64,000 nucleotides of DNA from JBMYYR01 sp965243605 (GCA_965243605.1 CBDEVQ010000055.1:62001-126000), one strand, 5' to 3'. Numbered from the stretch's first letter, positions 28,446 to 37,519 are shown. Notes: generated by a model from the sequence alone, not told the origin. Program-made: numbers and translations.

Positions 28446-28498
28446 ACCCGAGCGATAGCGAACAGATGAACTCCTATAAAACAAACAATAGGTGAATA
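28446..28498 (+). repeat. Small palindromic GAGCGATAGCGAAC element
   Basis: About 53-nt element starting ACCCGAGCGATAGCGAACA and ending GGTGAATA, with an internal hairpin (in the 41391 copy CACCAAA / TTTGGTG). Further copies at 36814-36866, 41391-41444 and 44213-44265. Comparing 41391 with the empty site at about 33350 shows a clean 54-nt insertion between GGTAATA and AATGG, so it behaves like a tiny non-autonomous insertion. Confidence 0.7.
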
Positions 28499-29418
28499 AG
28501 TTCTTAAACGTGAATTCATACAGATATGGATACCAAGGAGAATATGCAGAAGACGAAACGGAAGAAGATGGAATAAAAGCAAATTCTTTTCAACTTCGTT
28601 TGTATAATCCGAGATTGGGAAGATGGTTAAGTCCAGATCCTTATGGACAGTATGTTAGCCCTTATTTGGCAATGGGGAATAATCCGACCAATTCGGTGGA
28701 CCCTGATGGAGGATTCTCTTGGGGTGGAGCTTTATGGAGAAGTGTTTTAGGAGGGCATGGAGCTATAAGTAAAGTCGGAGATGAATGGGGTTATAATAAT
28801 AGTGATGAAGGAATGTGGCAATTTGCAGATGGCGAAAATAAAATTGAATATGCTCGAAGTTTGAATAACCCTGGCCCAAGACTTCAAAGTGCTCTTAATA
28901 TTATTGATGGTATTGGTGAACTTCAACGTGAAAAAGATTTTTATGGTTTGTTTGATTATGATGTGAAATATTATAATAGCGTTGAAGAAAGAGATGCTGC
29001 AGGTGCAGAATCTCGCGGATGGGTTTTAGGAAAAATTTCGTCTCAAGTTATTTTGCCTAATATTTATTCAAGCGGAGTACAAACAGCAGCTATATTTGAA
29101 AATGCTTTATCTCGTTTTGGATCAAAATTATTTTTAAGTAATAGATATGGAATAAGCTCTAGGTTATTCGGTAGTTCTGCTGCAAAAGCTCAGGGAGGAT
29201 TAAATGTAGGTGGTGGATATTTTAAAGCAGGTTGGTCTACTGGAGTTAATAGAGCTGGAGAATGGGGTTACAAATTTAGAATTGGGTTAGGGAGAAGCAC
29301 AGCTAATCCAAATATAGCGAAGTATCACTTATATGTTCCATTTAGTTGGGTTTCAAATAGCTTTGCAAATGCTACTATTTCGCTAAGAATTGCCCTAATG
29401 AAAATGGGAATGAAATAA
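28492..29418 (+). CDS. Orphan Rhs C-terminal tip with unassigned toxin domain (cassette 1)
   Basis: 308 aa. Residues 3-72 are conserved Rhs core (YRYGYQGEYAEDE, RLYNPRLGRWLSPDPY, MGNNPTNSVDPDGG). After DPDGG the sequence diverges into a toxin region of about 235 residues. It includes NIIDGIGELQREKDFYGLFD, a hydrophobic stretch, and a basic end GEWGYKFRIGLGRSTANPN. I do not recognise the toxin family. The start is a GTG provided by the palindromic element, not a native Rhs start. No upstream Rhs core exists, so it is a displaced tip. A probable immunity gene follows after 7 nt. Confidence 0.8.
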   Translation: MNKFLNVNSYRYGYQGEYAEDETEEDGIKANSFQLRLYNPRLGRWLSPDPYGQYVSPYLAMGNNPTNSVDPDGGFSWGGALWRSVLGGHGAISKVGDEWGYNNSDEGMWQFADGENKIEYARSLNNPGPRLQSALNIIDGIGELQREKDFYGLFDYDVKYYNSVEERDAAGAESRGWVLGKISSQVILPNIYSSGVQTAAIFENALSRFGSKLFLSNRYGISSRLFGSSAAKAQGGLNVGGGYFKAGWSTGVNRAGEWGYKFRIGLGRSTANPNIAKYHLYVPFSWVSNSFANATISLRIALMKMGMK

Positions 29419-29425
29419 TAAACAT

Positions 29426-29890
29426 ATGGATTATATTAAAGAAATATCTGAAAAGATAATTGTAATAGATGAGGTTTTAACAGAGTTAAATACCCAACCG
29501 TTATTTCAAAATACTGATTTTATAGTGGATAATATGTCTTTTGAATCTTGGCTCAAAATAGATTTTAACTATATAGCTAAAAATCAAATCCCTATAAGTT
29601 TAATATTTACGCCAACAAACTTAGAGATTAGATTAGATAGGATATCTGAGGCGATTGATTGGTCAAATAAAGATTTTGAAAAATCTATTACAATTATAAA
29701 ATCGGTGATGAAGAAATTATTTACTAGCTATATATTGGTTGAGTATTATGGAAGATCTAAGACCGAAATAAATCTTTTTGATAAAGAAGGAAAGTGTACT
29801 AATCATTTTATGTATCGAGAGGGTTTCTCCTTTAATCAAAAAAAAGAAAAAAAACTTTATTCCCCGTTGTATAACATGGCAACACTCTAA
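29426..29890 (+). CDS. Putative immunity protein of cassette 1
   Basis: 154 aa, no signal peptide, acidic to neutral. The N-terminus (EISEKIIVIDEVLTELN) and the block MSFESWLKIDFN are shared with the protein at 48468, which lies behind the last toxin. The pair look like paralogous immunity proteins; that copy lacks about 50 central residues. Cytoplasmic location suggests the partner toxin acts in the cytoplasm. Confidence 0.7.
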   Translation: MDYIKEISEKIIVIDEVLTELNTQPLFQNTDFIVDNMSFESWLKIDFNYIAKNQIPISLIFTPTNLEIRLDRISEAIDWSNKDFEKSITIIKSVMKKLFTSYILVEYYGRSKTEINLFDKEGKCTNHFMYREGFSFNQKKEKKLYSPLYNMATL

Positions 29891-30509
29891 TGGTGATGTG
29901 TTAAATACCATAGGTAACGGGTAACGTAGTAAACTGGTTATGCCCAGAATTAACTTAAATACTGAACAGGAGTTAAATGCTGTATAAGAGATGGTAGTAG
30001 GTCTACCAAAATCGTTTATTAGGTAACGGTTTTAAACCGCCTTGCGGTGCTTTTTGGGTGACTGGAAGGTATTGAGTGATCAAGGAAAAGGCAACAACAC
30101 GAATTGTCAGGTGTTTGTATAAAAGTTGAACACAAGTGAACCTTTGAAGACGTGTCGAAAACACGACCAAATCCAATTAAACGTACAGATTTTCAGTTGT
30201 CTACTTCGGCTTTACTCAGTACAAGTGTATAAAGCTTTTTTTTAGAAAGAGGGATTTAAGAGTAACCTAAACACTGCTTAAATAATTGGCGGCATTCAGA
30301 AGGCAAGATTTATATATGGGCTCTTCTACGAAACTGGGGAGTTCTTGGGTAAATGCTAAGGGAAGTAACGAATACAAGAAGTTATTAAACCAATGTTGCC
30401 CAAGAGTTCGGATTAAGCCATAGTAGTGTTGAAGTTTTTGTAATGAAAATGGAGCGAAGGGCTTAAGTTATTCAGTATGTATAGATAATCAACTTGAAAG
30501 AGGAGGAAT

Positions 30510-31751
30510 TTGAACTTACATGCAAAATCGATAGAAATACCCAAACAACTTGTTTACGATAGCTTTTTAGCTATTAAAAGAAACAAAGGAGCTTGTGGTG
30601 TTGATGGACAAAGTATTTTAAACTTTGAATTAAACTTAAAAGACAATTTATACCAATTATGGAATAGACTGTCTTCAGGAAGTTATTTTCCAATGCCTGT
30701 TAAAGAGGTGTTAATCCCAAAACGAAATGGAGGAAGACGTCCATTGGGAATACCAACGGTAAAGGATCGTATAGCTCAAATGGTAGTTAAGAAATTATTA
30801 GAGCCAAGATGTGAGCGTCTTTTTCATAAAGACTCTTATGGCTATCGCCCTAATAAATCAGCTCACCAAGCACTTAAACAATGCCGAATGCGTTGTTGGG
30901 AGTCAAATTGGGTAATAGATCTTGATATCAAAGGTTTCTTTGAAAATATTTCCCATGAATTACTAAATGTTGCTTTAAGTCAATTAGAAACAGAAAGCTG
31001 GATTTTCCTCTATATAAATAGATGGTTGAAATCAGGAGTTTTAAGAAAAGGTATTTTACATTCCAAAAGCAAAGGTACGCCACAAGGTGGAGTCATAAGT
31101 CCTTTGTTAGCGAATCTATTTTTACATTTTGTATTTGATAAATGGATGAATATATATTATCCTCAAGTTAAATTTGAACGTTATGCAGATGACATAATTA
31201 TCCATTGTAAAACACAGGAAGAAAGTGAATCTTTATACACAGCTATAAAAGAACGTTTTCAAAGTTGTGGATTAGAATTAAATGAAGTCAAGAGTAAGAT
31301 AGTGTATTGTAAAGATAGTAAACGCCGTTTAAATTATATTTCAATATCCTTTGATTTTCTAGGTTTTACCTTTAGAAGGCGCTTGAGTAGTAATAAGAAA
31401 GGGATGTATTATGTAGGTTTCTTACCCGCTCCAAGTAAATCATCTTTAAATTCCATAAAGAAGGAAATAAAAAGTTGGAAGTTACAAAACAGAGTAAAAG
31501 CGACATTAGAAGAGATTGGAGAATATATTAACCCTAAAGTACGGGGTTGGATTAACTACTATAGTTTATTTCAAAAGCGAGAGTTGTACAAAGCCTTACA
31601 GGTTTTGGAATTTAGAATTCTTAAATGGGTTCGCACAAAATACAAAAAGTTAAGTTCCAAGAAGCGTTCAGTATTATGGATTAAGCATTTAAAGATGTCT
31701 TCTCCAAAATTATTAGCCCATTGGCGTTTTATGTATCCATCGATTGGATAA
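30510..31751 (+). CDS. ltrA: Group II intron reverse transcriptase/maturase
   Basis: 413 aa. RT blocks: RNKGACGVDG (about 24-33), LIPKRNGGRRPLGIPTVKDR (about 68-87), YGYRPNKSAHQAL, VIDLDIKGFFENI, GTPQGGVISPLLANL (189-203) and the catalytic YADD at 225-228. The X/maturase domain ends with the GIIM-type VRGWINYY. No C-terminal HNH endonuclease. The start is TTG at 30510, preceded by AGGAGG at 30501-30506. That is a strong Shine-Dalgarno unusual in this genome, which decides the start. Confidence 0.92.
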   Translation: MNLHAKSIEIPKQLVYDSFLAIKRNKGACGVDGQSILNFELNLKDNLYQLWNRLSSGSYFPMPVKEVLIPKRNGGRRPLGIPTVKDRIAQMVVKKLLEPRCERLFHKDSYGYRPNKSAHQALKQCRMRCWESNWVIDLDIKGFFENISHELLNVALSQLETESWIFLYINRWLKSGVLRKGILHSKSKGTPQGGVISPLLANLFLHFVFDKWMNIYYPQVKFERYADDIIIHCKTQEESESLYTAIKERFQSCGLELNEVKSKIVYCKDSKRRLNYISISFDFLGFTFRRRLSSNKKGMYYVGFLPAPSKSSLNSIKKEIKSWKLQNRVKATLEEIGEYINPKVRGWINYYSLFQKRELYKALQVLEFRILKWVRTKYKKLSSKKRSVLWIKHLKMSSPKLLAHWRFMYPSIG

Positions 31752-31754
31752 CAA

Positions 31755-31788
31755 GAGCCGTATGACGGGAGACTGTCACGTACGGTTC
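31755..31788 (+). ncRNA. Group II intron domain V
   Basis: GAGCCGTATGACGGGAGACT followed by GTCACGTACGGTTC folds into the conserved 34-nt catalytic hairpin with the GACGGGAGACTGTC-type upper stem. Domain VI (GAGGGGTTTGGGGTGAAATT and following) comes next. Confidence 0.85.
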
Positions 31789-31901
31789 TGTGAGGGGTTT
31801 GGGGTGAAATTCCCCTTATCTACTCGGCGTGGTGGATTTAAATTATCATTTAAGGTGTTGATTTTCAGTAGTAAGTTATTCGATTCACCGTATTTATCTA
31901 G

Positions 31902-32024
31902 TTAGTATGTGTCCATTATGATATTTTTGTAGCCCCAAAGGGTGGAGGTAAGCCGTATAAAGATGTTAATATTTTTGGAAGTTTGGGTTCCTCTGGAAGT
32001 CAAGACGGAGTATTAATAAGATGA
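31902..32024 (+). pseudogene. Remnant C-terminus of a lost toxin
   Basis: Open frame without start codon reading HYDIFVAPKGGGKPYKDV then NIFGSLGSSGSQDGVLIR and a stop, 9 nt before the next gene. The gap size and position match toxin-immunity junctions elsewhere, so this is probably the tail of a toxin whose Rhs part was lost when the neighbouring region was rearranged. Confidence 0.5.
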
Positions 32025-32033
32025 TTTGTAGTT

Positions 32034-32810
32034 ATGAAATTAATTATTAGTGTAGTTATATTGTTAATAACGTCGCAGATAAAAGTTAAGAATATGTCAG
32101 AATTTATAGAATTTGATTTAAGTGAACTTCAGATAATTGATACTAATGGTGTAAAAGTATATTATAATGAATTGGATGATGAAATTGTATTCCAACAAGA
32201 AAAATGTGTTGTAGATACATTTTATAATTATTCAGACTTTTCACAATATTTGATTGTTAATGAGCTGGTGGATTTGGATGAAATAAATAAAATAAATAAT
32301 AATCCATTTTTAGGCACTGTACGTGCGTATAGACTCCATATAGAGGTTCTATTTCATAAAAACAGACTTAAGGATAAGGTTGATCACGAATTTTTTCTCA
32401 AAAAATTTAATAAATTATTTGATTTGAAAATATCAAATAATTATATTTTTTCAGATAATGATTTTATTAAAATTAATGAAAAGTTAAATAGAACTTGCTC
32501 TGAAAATACGATTAATGAGATGAGTATTTATACTCTTCCAACAATAATAGTGGTTGGAGAGTATTTAAGGAAAAAACATAAGGTAGATTGGTTGTATTTT
32601 AATGGTCAAAATTTGGTAGGACAAGAAGTCATAACACCTTATATAGAACTTAATAAGACACCTATCAATATTGCACAGTATATTATGAAAAAATATCATC
32701 ATCCAGAATATTATTATGGTCAAAAACAGCTTGATTTTGAATCTTATATACAATTAGATAGAATATTAGGAGGTAATGAAATTAAGGTGAAAAAACAGAC
32801 GCCTTGGTAA
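32034..32810 (+). CDS. Putative orphan immunity protein
   Basis: 258 aa. The first 20 residues are hydrophobic (MKLIISVVILLITSQIKVKN), but an alternative start at the Met of MSEFIEFDLS would give a soluble protein. The rest is rich in Asn, Asp, Lys and Tyr, with no recognised domain. It lies behind the toxin tail at 31902-32024 and in front of a boundary motif, the normal immunity position. Confidence 0.6.
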   Translation: MKLIISVVILLITSQIKVKNMSEFIEFDLSELQIIDTNGVKVYYNELDDEIVFQQEKCVVDTFYNYSDFSQYLIVNELVDLDEINKINNNPFLGTVRAYRLHIEVLFHKNRLKDKVDHEFFLKKFNKLFDLKISNNYIFSDNDFIKINEKLNRTCSENTINEMSIYTLPTIIVVGEYLRKKHKVDWLYFNGQNLVGQEVITPYIELNKTPINIAQYIMKKYHHPEYYYGQKQLDFESYIQLDRILGGNEIKVKKQTPW

Positions 32811-32829
32811 TGGGTTATGTATCAAATCG

Positions 32830-33212
32830 GTTATGCCCAGAATTAACTTTTAAACTGAACAGAAGTTAAATGCTGTATTAGAGATGGTAGTAGGTCTACC
32901 AAATACGTTTATTAGGAGACGTATTTAAACCGCCTTGCGGTGCTTTTTGGGTGACTGGAAGGTATTGAGTGGTCAAGGAAAAGGCAACAACACGAATTGT
33001 CAGGTGTTTATATAAGAGTTGAACGCAAGTGAACCTTTGAAGACGTGTCGAAAGAACGACCAAGTCCAATCAAAAGTACAGATTTTCAATTGTCTGTATA
33101 AAGCTTTCTTTTAGAAAGGATTTAAGAGTAACCTAAACACTGCTTAAATAATTGGCGGCATTTAGAAGGCAAGACTTATATATGGGCTCTTTTACGGAAC
33201 TGGGGAGTTCTT
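32830..33212 (+). mobile_element. Truncated group II intron, 5' fragment 1
   Basis: Matches the first about 390 nt of the complete intron (from GTTATGCCCAG through GGGGAGTTC) with scattered differences. It then stops at a TTCTT/TTTGG junction with the boundary motif GGTAACGTAGTAAACT. No ORF or domain V. Confidence 0.85.
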
Positions 33213-33352
33213 TGGTAACGTAGTAAACTGGGTGATGAATGTTATTTGTTTTTTAAAAGGTTGATTTACAGTATTGATATTGTTGTTTAATCGTATTTAT
33301 ATTCTATATATAGATTCATTTGAATATTTTTAAAGCCTTAAATGGTAATAAA

Positions 33353-33523
33353 ATGGAATATTTAGGACATAGATGTAGTAAATCAGGTGATGAAAAATTG
33401 ATTGTTCGAAACGGTAAAACGCAAGATGGTCGTCAACGATATAAATGTAAGCTTTGTAGTAAACGGTTCTTAAAGAATTATAGCTACAAAGCTTATTTTT
33501 TTGTGAGAAGCTACAATAGGTAA
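33353..33523 (+). pseudogene. IS1 transposase N-terminal zinc-ribbon fragment
   Basis: 56 codons from MEYLGHRCSKSG to YKAYFFVRSYNR and a stop. The four-cysteine zinc ribbon (RQRYKCKLCSKRF) is intact but the helix-turn-helix and catalytic domains are missing. An almost identical copy lies at 41446-41616. Both end 12 nt before an Rhs-tip start. Confidence 0.8.
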
Positions 33524-33535
33524 GTTATAAGATAA

Positions 33536-34528
33536 ATGATTACTTTTGGTAATGTAAGACAGACCATAAAAACGATTGGAGGGAATACTCCAGATGAAGC
33601 TTCGTCAGATTGGGCATATTCTAAAGCTGAGTATTATCCATTTGGAATGAAATTCATGAATGTGAATTCATATAGATACGGATATCAAGGAGAATATGCA
33701 GAAGACGAAACAGGAGAAGATGGGATAAAAGCAAATTCTTTTCAACTGAGATTGTATAATCCTAGACTTGGACGTTGGATGAGTCCAGATCCTTATGGAC
33801 AGTATCATTCACCATATTTATCTATGGGGAATAATCCTGTTAGTAATATAGATCCTGATGGAGGTACAGCAATTGTACCTCTTTGGATAGTTGATCCCTT
33901 AGGGTTTTTTACTAAAATTAACGACGCAACATATTGGGAAAATTCGAAAGGAGTAGTCAGTTCAACTAAACATAATGAAGGCGATAAAGAAGTGGATAAA
34001 ATAATTGGTATTGATGCAGATAATAAATTACAATCCATTGCTGTAGATCCTATGTTTATGAAGTCTGAAAAATCCCATGATCAAGATCCAATTAGAACAA
34101 ATATTCAATATCTTAAAACCCCTGAGCATCCAATGCATACATATAGTAGTAAAACCCATGAAGAATCTCAAGAAATTATTGAATTTATGAATGATGTTAC
34201 ATTAGTAGAGTTTTCTTATAAATGGTATAAAAATGAACCAATAGATAATTTTTTTATTGGAACTATACATGAGGAAGGAGCTTCAAGGGCAACATATAAA
34301 AAAGTATTACCTCCTTTTAAATTACAATATTCGTTACATAATCACCCCCCTGGATCATCAGAAAAGCCTGAACCAAGTGGGTTAGGTAAACAAAATGGAG
34401 ATATTGATCGTGTTGTGCCGAGAATACCTCATCAGATATATTATGGTAAAAGTGAAAATGATACGGGTTATTTAAGATATTTTTTAAATGGTGATTATAA
34501 ATTGAATGTTAAACGATGGAATCCATGA
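33536..34528 (+). CDS. Orphan Rhs tip with JAB-like metallopeptidase toxin (cassette 2)
   Basis: 330 aa. Starts at ATG in MITFGNVRQTIKT, so about 30 more core residues remain than in cassette 1 (GNVRQT, DWAYSKAEYYPFGMKFMN), then RLYNPRLGRWMSPDPY and DPDGG. The toxin region contains SLHNHPPGSSEKPEPSGLG ... GDIDR, which fits the JAMM zinc motif HxHP(x)nSxxD with Glu in TIHEEG. This corresponds to the JAB-like toxin domains of polymorphic toxins, predicted isopeptidase-type proteases. Stop codon overlaps the start of the next gene (ATGA). Confidence 0.82.
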   Translation: MITFGNVRQTIKTIGGNTPDEASSDWAYSKAEYYPFGMKFMNVNSYRYGYQGEYAEDETGEDGIKANSFQLRLYNPRLGRWMSPDPYGQYHSPYLSMGNNPVSNIDPDGGTAIVPLWIVDPLGFFTKINDATYWENSKGVVSSTKHNEGDKEVDKIIGIDADNKLQSIAVDPMFMKSEKSHDQDPIRTNIQYLKTPEHPMHTYSSKTHEESQEIIEFMNDVTLVEFSYKWYKNEPIDNFFIGTIHEEGASRATYKKVLPPFKLQYSLHNHPPGSSEKPEPSGLGKQNGDIDRVVPRIPHQIYYGKSENDTGYLRYFLNGDYKLNVKRWNP

Positions 34529-35103
34529 AGTATAAAATAATAACAATAATGTTTATACTATTTTTAGATTGTTATTCTCAAAATAATATAGATATAAGTA
34601 GTGCTTTAGATACCATTTATCTAAGGGAATTTGTAATTGATACATCATCAATAGAAAGCTTTGAGTTAACGAAAAGATTTGATGAGTTGTTAGATACAAA
34701 AGATTGGATGAAAGATTTGAAAGATGATGAGTGTTATTTGATTTCAATTGGTAATGAATCTTTATATCATTTACCTTCAGATGCAGATACGAGTGAAGGG
34801 TATTATATTAATATATCCGTAGAGAAGAGGGGGTATAATATGTTCTTCGCTACTAATTCAGTTGTTGGATATTGTAAGTATAAAGATCATATATGGTTTA
34901 TAAGTTTTGATAGTTGTCTTAATAATATATTTGAGTTTACCCAGAGGAAGCAAAGTTCTTTTGTTTTTTATGATGAATTCCAAATATATGATATTGATAT
35001 TTTAGCATATTCACTTTTTATCAGATCCGGTTATGGTAAACAATATTTTGTAATTCAAGATGGAACATGGTTGCCAATGGGAGGAGTTACATTAAGTAAA
35101 TAA
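34525..35103 (+). CDS. Secreted immunity protein of cassette 2
   Basis: 192 aa from the ATG that overlaps the toxin stop (ATGA), the usual coupled start; another ATG 9 nt upstream is possible. Signal peptide (KYKIITIMFILFLDCYSQ). No recognised domain. Translational coupling to a JAB-like toxin makes immunity very likely, and the signal peptide suggests that the toxin works in the periplasm. Confidence 0.72.
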   Translation: MKYKIITIMFILFLDCYSQNNIDISSALDTIYLREFVIDTSSIESFELTKRFDELLDTKDWMKDLKDDECYLISIGNESLYHLPSDADTSEGYYINISVEKRGYNMFFATNSVVGYCKYKDHIWFISFDSCLNNIFEFTQRKQSSFVFYDEFQIYDIDILAYSLFIRSGYGKQYFVIQDGTWLPMGGVTLSK

Positions 35104-35181
35104 AGGTTAGGTCGTGCGATACCTGGTAATAAAGTTGGAGCTACTCAAAAGAATAATTTTAAGGTCTTAAATGACTTTATA

Positions 35182-36153
35182 ATGGAAGGTTTACAGCATA
35201 GATGTATCAATCTCGTTGATAGGAATATAATAGTTAAAAACGGAAAATCTATCAACGGAAAACAGCGCTATAAATGTAAGCATTGTGGTTGTACTCCATT
35301 TGGGATGAAGTTCTTAAATGTGAATTCATATAGATACGGGTATCAAGGAGAATATGCTGAAGACGAAACAGGAGAAGAAATACTGGCGAATTCGTTTCAA
35401 CTTCGTTTGTACAATCCAAGGCTTGGGCGTTGGATGAGTCCTGACCCTAAAGAAGAGTTTCATTCTCCTTATTTAGCAATGGGGAATAATCCTATATTAA
35501 AAATTGACCCTGATGGAGGAAATACTGAAACGACAGTTGTAACAGCTAATGATGATGGAACTTATACTGTTGTTGATTGGATTGATGATAAAAAAACAGA
35601 TGTTGTATTAGAAGATGGAACGAAAATAGGAAAGTCTTTAACAACTCATTCTTTTGTTGGAGAAGATGGAAATGCAATTAAGGGAACAATAATAGACCTT
35701 TTTGATAATTCAGGTCAGTTATTTTTTGACAATGAACTAAAAGGTGGTGCAGTAGGAATTCTACATTATATTAATAATGCAAAAGGTGGAGAAATTTACG
35801 ATTTCAAAACTAGAGGACTGAATGATAGACCTAAAGATCAATCATTAAATCAGTATGTATATAGAGGAATGACATTTCAAGGTAAAATTGCTTCAGCTCG
35901 TGATGTCGGGAATTATGGAGCAGGTGCAGTAGCTGGATATCATGGTTTAACTTGGTCAAGAGCACGATTAGGCTTTGATGGCTTACAAAAATGGCAAGAT
36001 TTGGATTTATTTAGTGTAGAAGTTATACCAACTCAAAAGGCTCAATTAGAGGGGCATAAGTTAACATATCCATTGTATTTAGAAAGGAAAGCTGAAAAAG
36101 ATTTCCAAAAAGCAAAAGATGCTCCTTTTTATCAAATGCCAAGTAAATACTAA
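35182..36153 (+). CDS. IS1 zinc ribbon fused in frame to Rhs tip and toxin (cassette 3)
   Basis: 323 aa. Residues 1-35 are the zinc ribbon of a second IS1 lineage (MEGLQHRCINLVD ... QRYKCKHCGCT). With no stop it continues as Rhs core from PFGMKFLNVNSYRYGYQ to DPDGG (about residue 112). The toxin part ends with IYDFKTRGLNDRP, YVYRGMTFQGKIASARDVGN, AVAGYHGLTWSRARLGFD and KLTYPLYLERKAEKDF. The ASARDVGN segment resembles 'polymorphic toxin type 44'-like proteins, but this is uncertain. The fusion is unique in the window; the other zinc-ribbon fragments are stopped before their Rhs tip. A lipoprotein gene follows after 6 nt. Confidence 0.75.
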   Translation: MEGLQHRCINLVDRNIIVKNGKSINGKQRYKCKHCGCTPFGMKFLNVNSYRYGYQGEYAEDETGEEILANSFQLRLYNPRLGRWMSPDPKEEFHSPYLAMGNNPILKIDPDGGNTETTVVTANDDGTYTVVDWIDDKKTDVVLEDGTKIGKSLTTHSFVGEDGNAIKGTIIDLFDNSGQLFFDNELKGGAVGILHYINNAKGGEIYDFKTRGLNDRPKDQSLNQYVYRGMTFQGKIASARDVGNYGAGAVAGYHGLTWSRARLGFDGLQKWQDLDLFSVEVIPTQKAQLEGHKLTYPLYLERKAEKDFQKAKDAPFYQMPSKY

Positions 36154-36159
36154 TAAATT

Positions 36160-36630
36160 ATGAAAACGAACAACTTAATATTTTTAATAATATCTTTTAT
36201 AGTGATTTACAGTTGTAAAAGGAGTCATAAAGAGATTTATTGTTTAGGCGAGAAGGGTATTTGTATAACTGTACTAAAAAATGAAGATAAGTGTATTATT
36301 GTGCCAAAAAGATACAATGATTCCAGTATTCCTCAATCTAATTATGTAGTATCTTCTTGTAATCAATCTTTTACTTTCTATTTTGATACCATTAATACTG
36401 ATGTTGTTATCGTTCGTGACGAAGGTAGTTTTTATGAAAAAGATGATTATCAAATATTTAGTGCTGATAGTACAATTTTGGATTATGAAAAAAATAAAGA
36501 CATTGTATATAATGTTGATTCAAAGAAGTTTAAGGATGTTAATGAAAATATATGTTTATTAACTATTAATCTTAAGGAGAGATATGCGAGTAGTTTAAAT
36601 GAATCTCGGATAGAACCAGTATTTGATTAG
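36160..36630 (+). CDS. Lipoprotein immunity protein of cassette 3
   Basis: 156 aa with a lipoprotein signal (FLIISFIVIYSC, Cys about 19). The mature part contains more cysteines and is Asp/Lys-rich; no domain recognised. Immediately behind the cassette 3 toxin, so immunity is inferred from position. Confidence 0.65.
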   Translation: MKTNNLIFLIISFIVIYSCKRSHKEIYCLGEKGICITVLKNEDKCIIVPKRYNDSSIPQSNYVVSSCNQSFTFYFDTINTDVVIVRDEGSFYEKDDYQIFSADSTILDYEKNKDIVYNVDSKKFKDVNENICLLTINLKERYASSLNESRIEPVFD

Positions 36631-36867
36631 CATAATATCTAAATGTGTCGCTAATAACTTAAGTTTAATATATGTTGGTAATGTATCAGACTTGTTGATA
36701 TGGTATTTAAAGCTTCTAAATTATTGATATTCAAAGTTGTTTTAAGTGTTTTTATCTAAAATATCAATATGCTGTTCATCAAAAGAATAATTTTAAGGTC
36801 TTAAATGGCTTTAACCCGAGCGATAGCGAACACATGAACACCGAAAAGTGAAATTATTGGTGAATAA

Positions 36868-37430
36868 ATGGAAGATTTACAGCATCCCGAATCCTTTGTT
36901 TCGGGACACGTAGATGTATCAAATTTGTTGATAGTAATGATATAGTTAAAAACGGAAAAGCTAGTAACGGAAAACAGCGCTATAAATGTAAGCATTGTGG
37001 TTGTACTTTTTTAAAGAAGTACAGTTACAATGCTTATTTGTTTTCGGTCAATACTGAAATAGTAAATTTATTAAAAGAAGGAGTCGGAATACGAAGTATG
37101 AGTCGTTTGTTAAATATTTTAACAAATACAGTATTATCAAGGCTTATTAAATTATCTAAACAAGTTAAAAAGCCAATGATAGTATTGGGTAAGCATTACG
37201 AAATGGATGAATTATGTACATACATTAGAAATAAAAACAATCGTATTTGGATAGCGTATAGTATCAGAAAGGATACAAAAGAGGTTATTGATTTTAAAGT
37301 CGGTAAACGTACAAATAAAACGCTGAGAAGCGTTGTAAATACATTGTTATTATCGGAAGCTAAAAAGATATATACCGATAAGTTAAAACAATACAAAAGT
37401 TTAATACCAAGTAAAATTCATAAGACTCTG
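36868..37430 (+). pseudogene. Broken IS1 transposase (second lineage)
   Basis: Begins MEDLQH and continues in three pieces through the zinc ribbon, the helix-turn-helix and DELCTYIRN ... KKIYTDKLKQYKSLIPS. It is inactivated by a 26-nt palindromic insertion at 36886-36911 and is cut at about 37428, losing the last catalytic residue (NHIERMN block). The junction runs straight into Rhs-core coding sequence (NPLVEFEYDDGGF). A frame from 37038 to 37442 remains open. Confidence 0.82.
36886..36911 (+). repeat. 26-nt hairpin insertion in IS1 gene
   Basis: CCCGAATCCTTTGTTTCGGG plus ACACGT inserted between CAGCAT and AGATGTATC; the uninterrupted form is present at 35195-35215. CCCGAA/TTCGGG forms the stem. 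Not a multiple of three, so it shifts the transposase frame. Confidence 0.7.
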
Positions 37431-37519
37431 GAAACCCCTTAGTAGAATTTGAATATGACGATGGAGGTTTTCGTAATAAAAAGATTAGTTACAACTTATC
37501 AGGACCTCCAACAATTACT

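Larger units (their letters stand above)
27523..28498 (+). mobile_element. IS1-family element, copy A
   Basis: Full-length transposase gene with its leader (from the GGTAACGTAGTAAACT boundary) and trailer up to the palindromic GAGCGATAGCGAAC element. The right side is joined directly to an Rhs tip at codons KFLNVNSY. I could not find convincing terminal inverted repeats, so the ends are approximate. Confidence 0.7.
27523..28529 (+). repeat. 1-kb near-identical direct repeat (other copy 43290-44296)
   Basis: By reading the two stretches side by side at an offset of 15767 nt I see identity across leader, transposase and trailer, apart from one C/T difference at 28509/44276. It extends about 30 nt into the Rhs tip on the right. 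The two copies flank some 14.7 kb of the cassette array in direct orientation. Confidence 0.85.
29937..31823 (+). mobile_element. Complete group II intron with ORF
   Basis: A roughly 1.9-kb ribozyme element. Its 5' end is probably GTTATGCCCAG directly behind the GGTAACGTAGTAAACT boundary motif. The reverse-transcriptase ORF sits at 30510-31751, and domains V and VI lie at 31755-31823. The sequence after the intron (GGTGGAT ... TTGATTTTCAGT) matches the leader that follows the boundary motif in other cassettes, supporting insertion at that spot. The 5' end deviates from the usual GTGYG, so the exact ends need a fold. Confidence 0.82.

Noticed and set aside
29891..30509. Separate non-coding RNA gene in front of the RT ORF
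   Set aside because: It is the 5' structural part of the group II intron, shared with the truncated copies.
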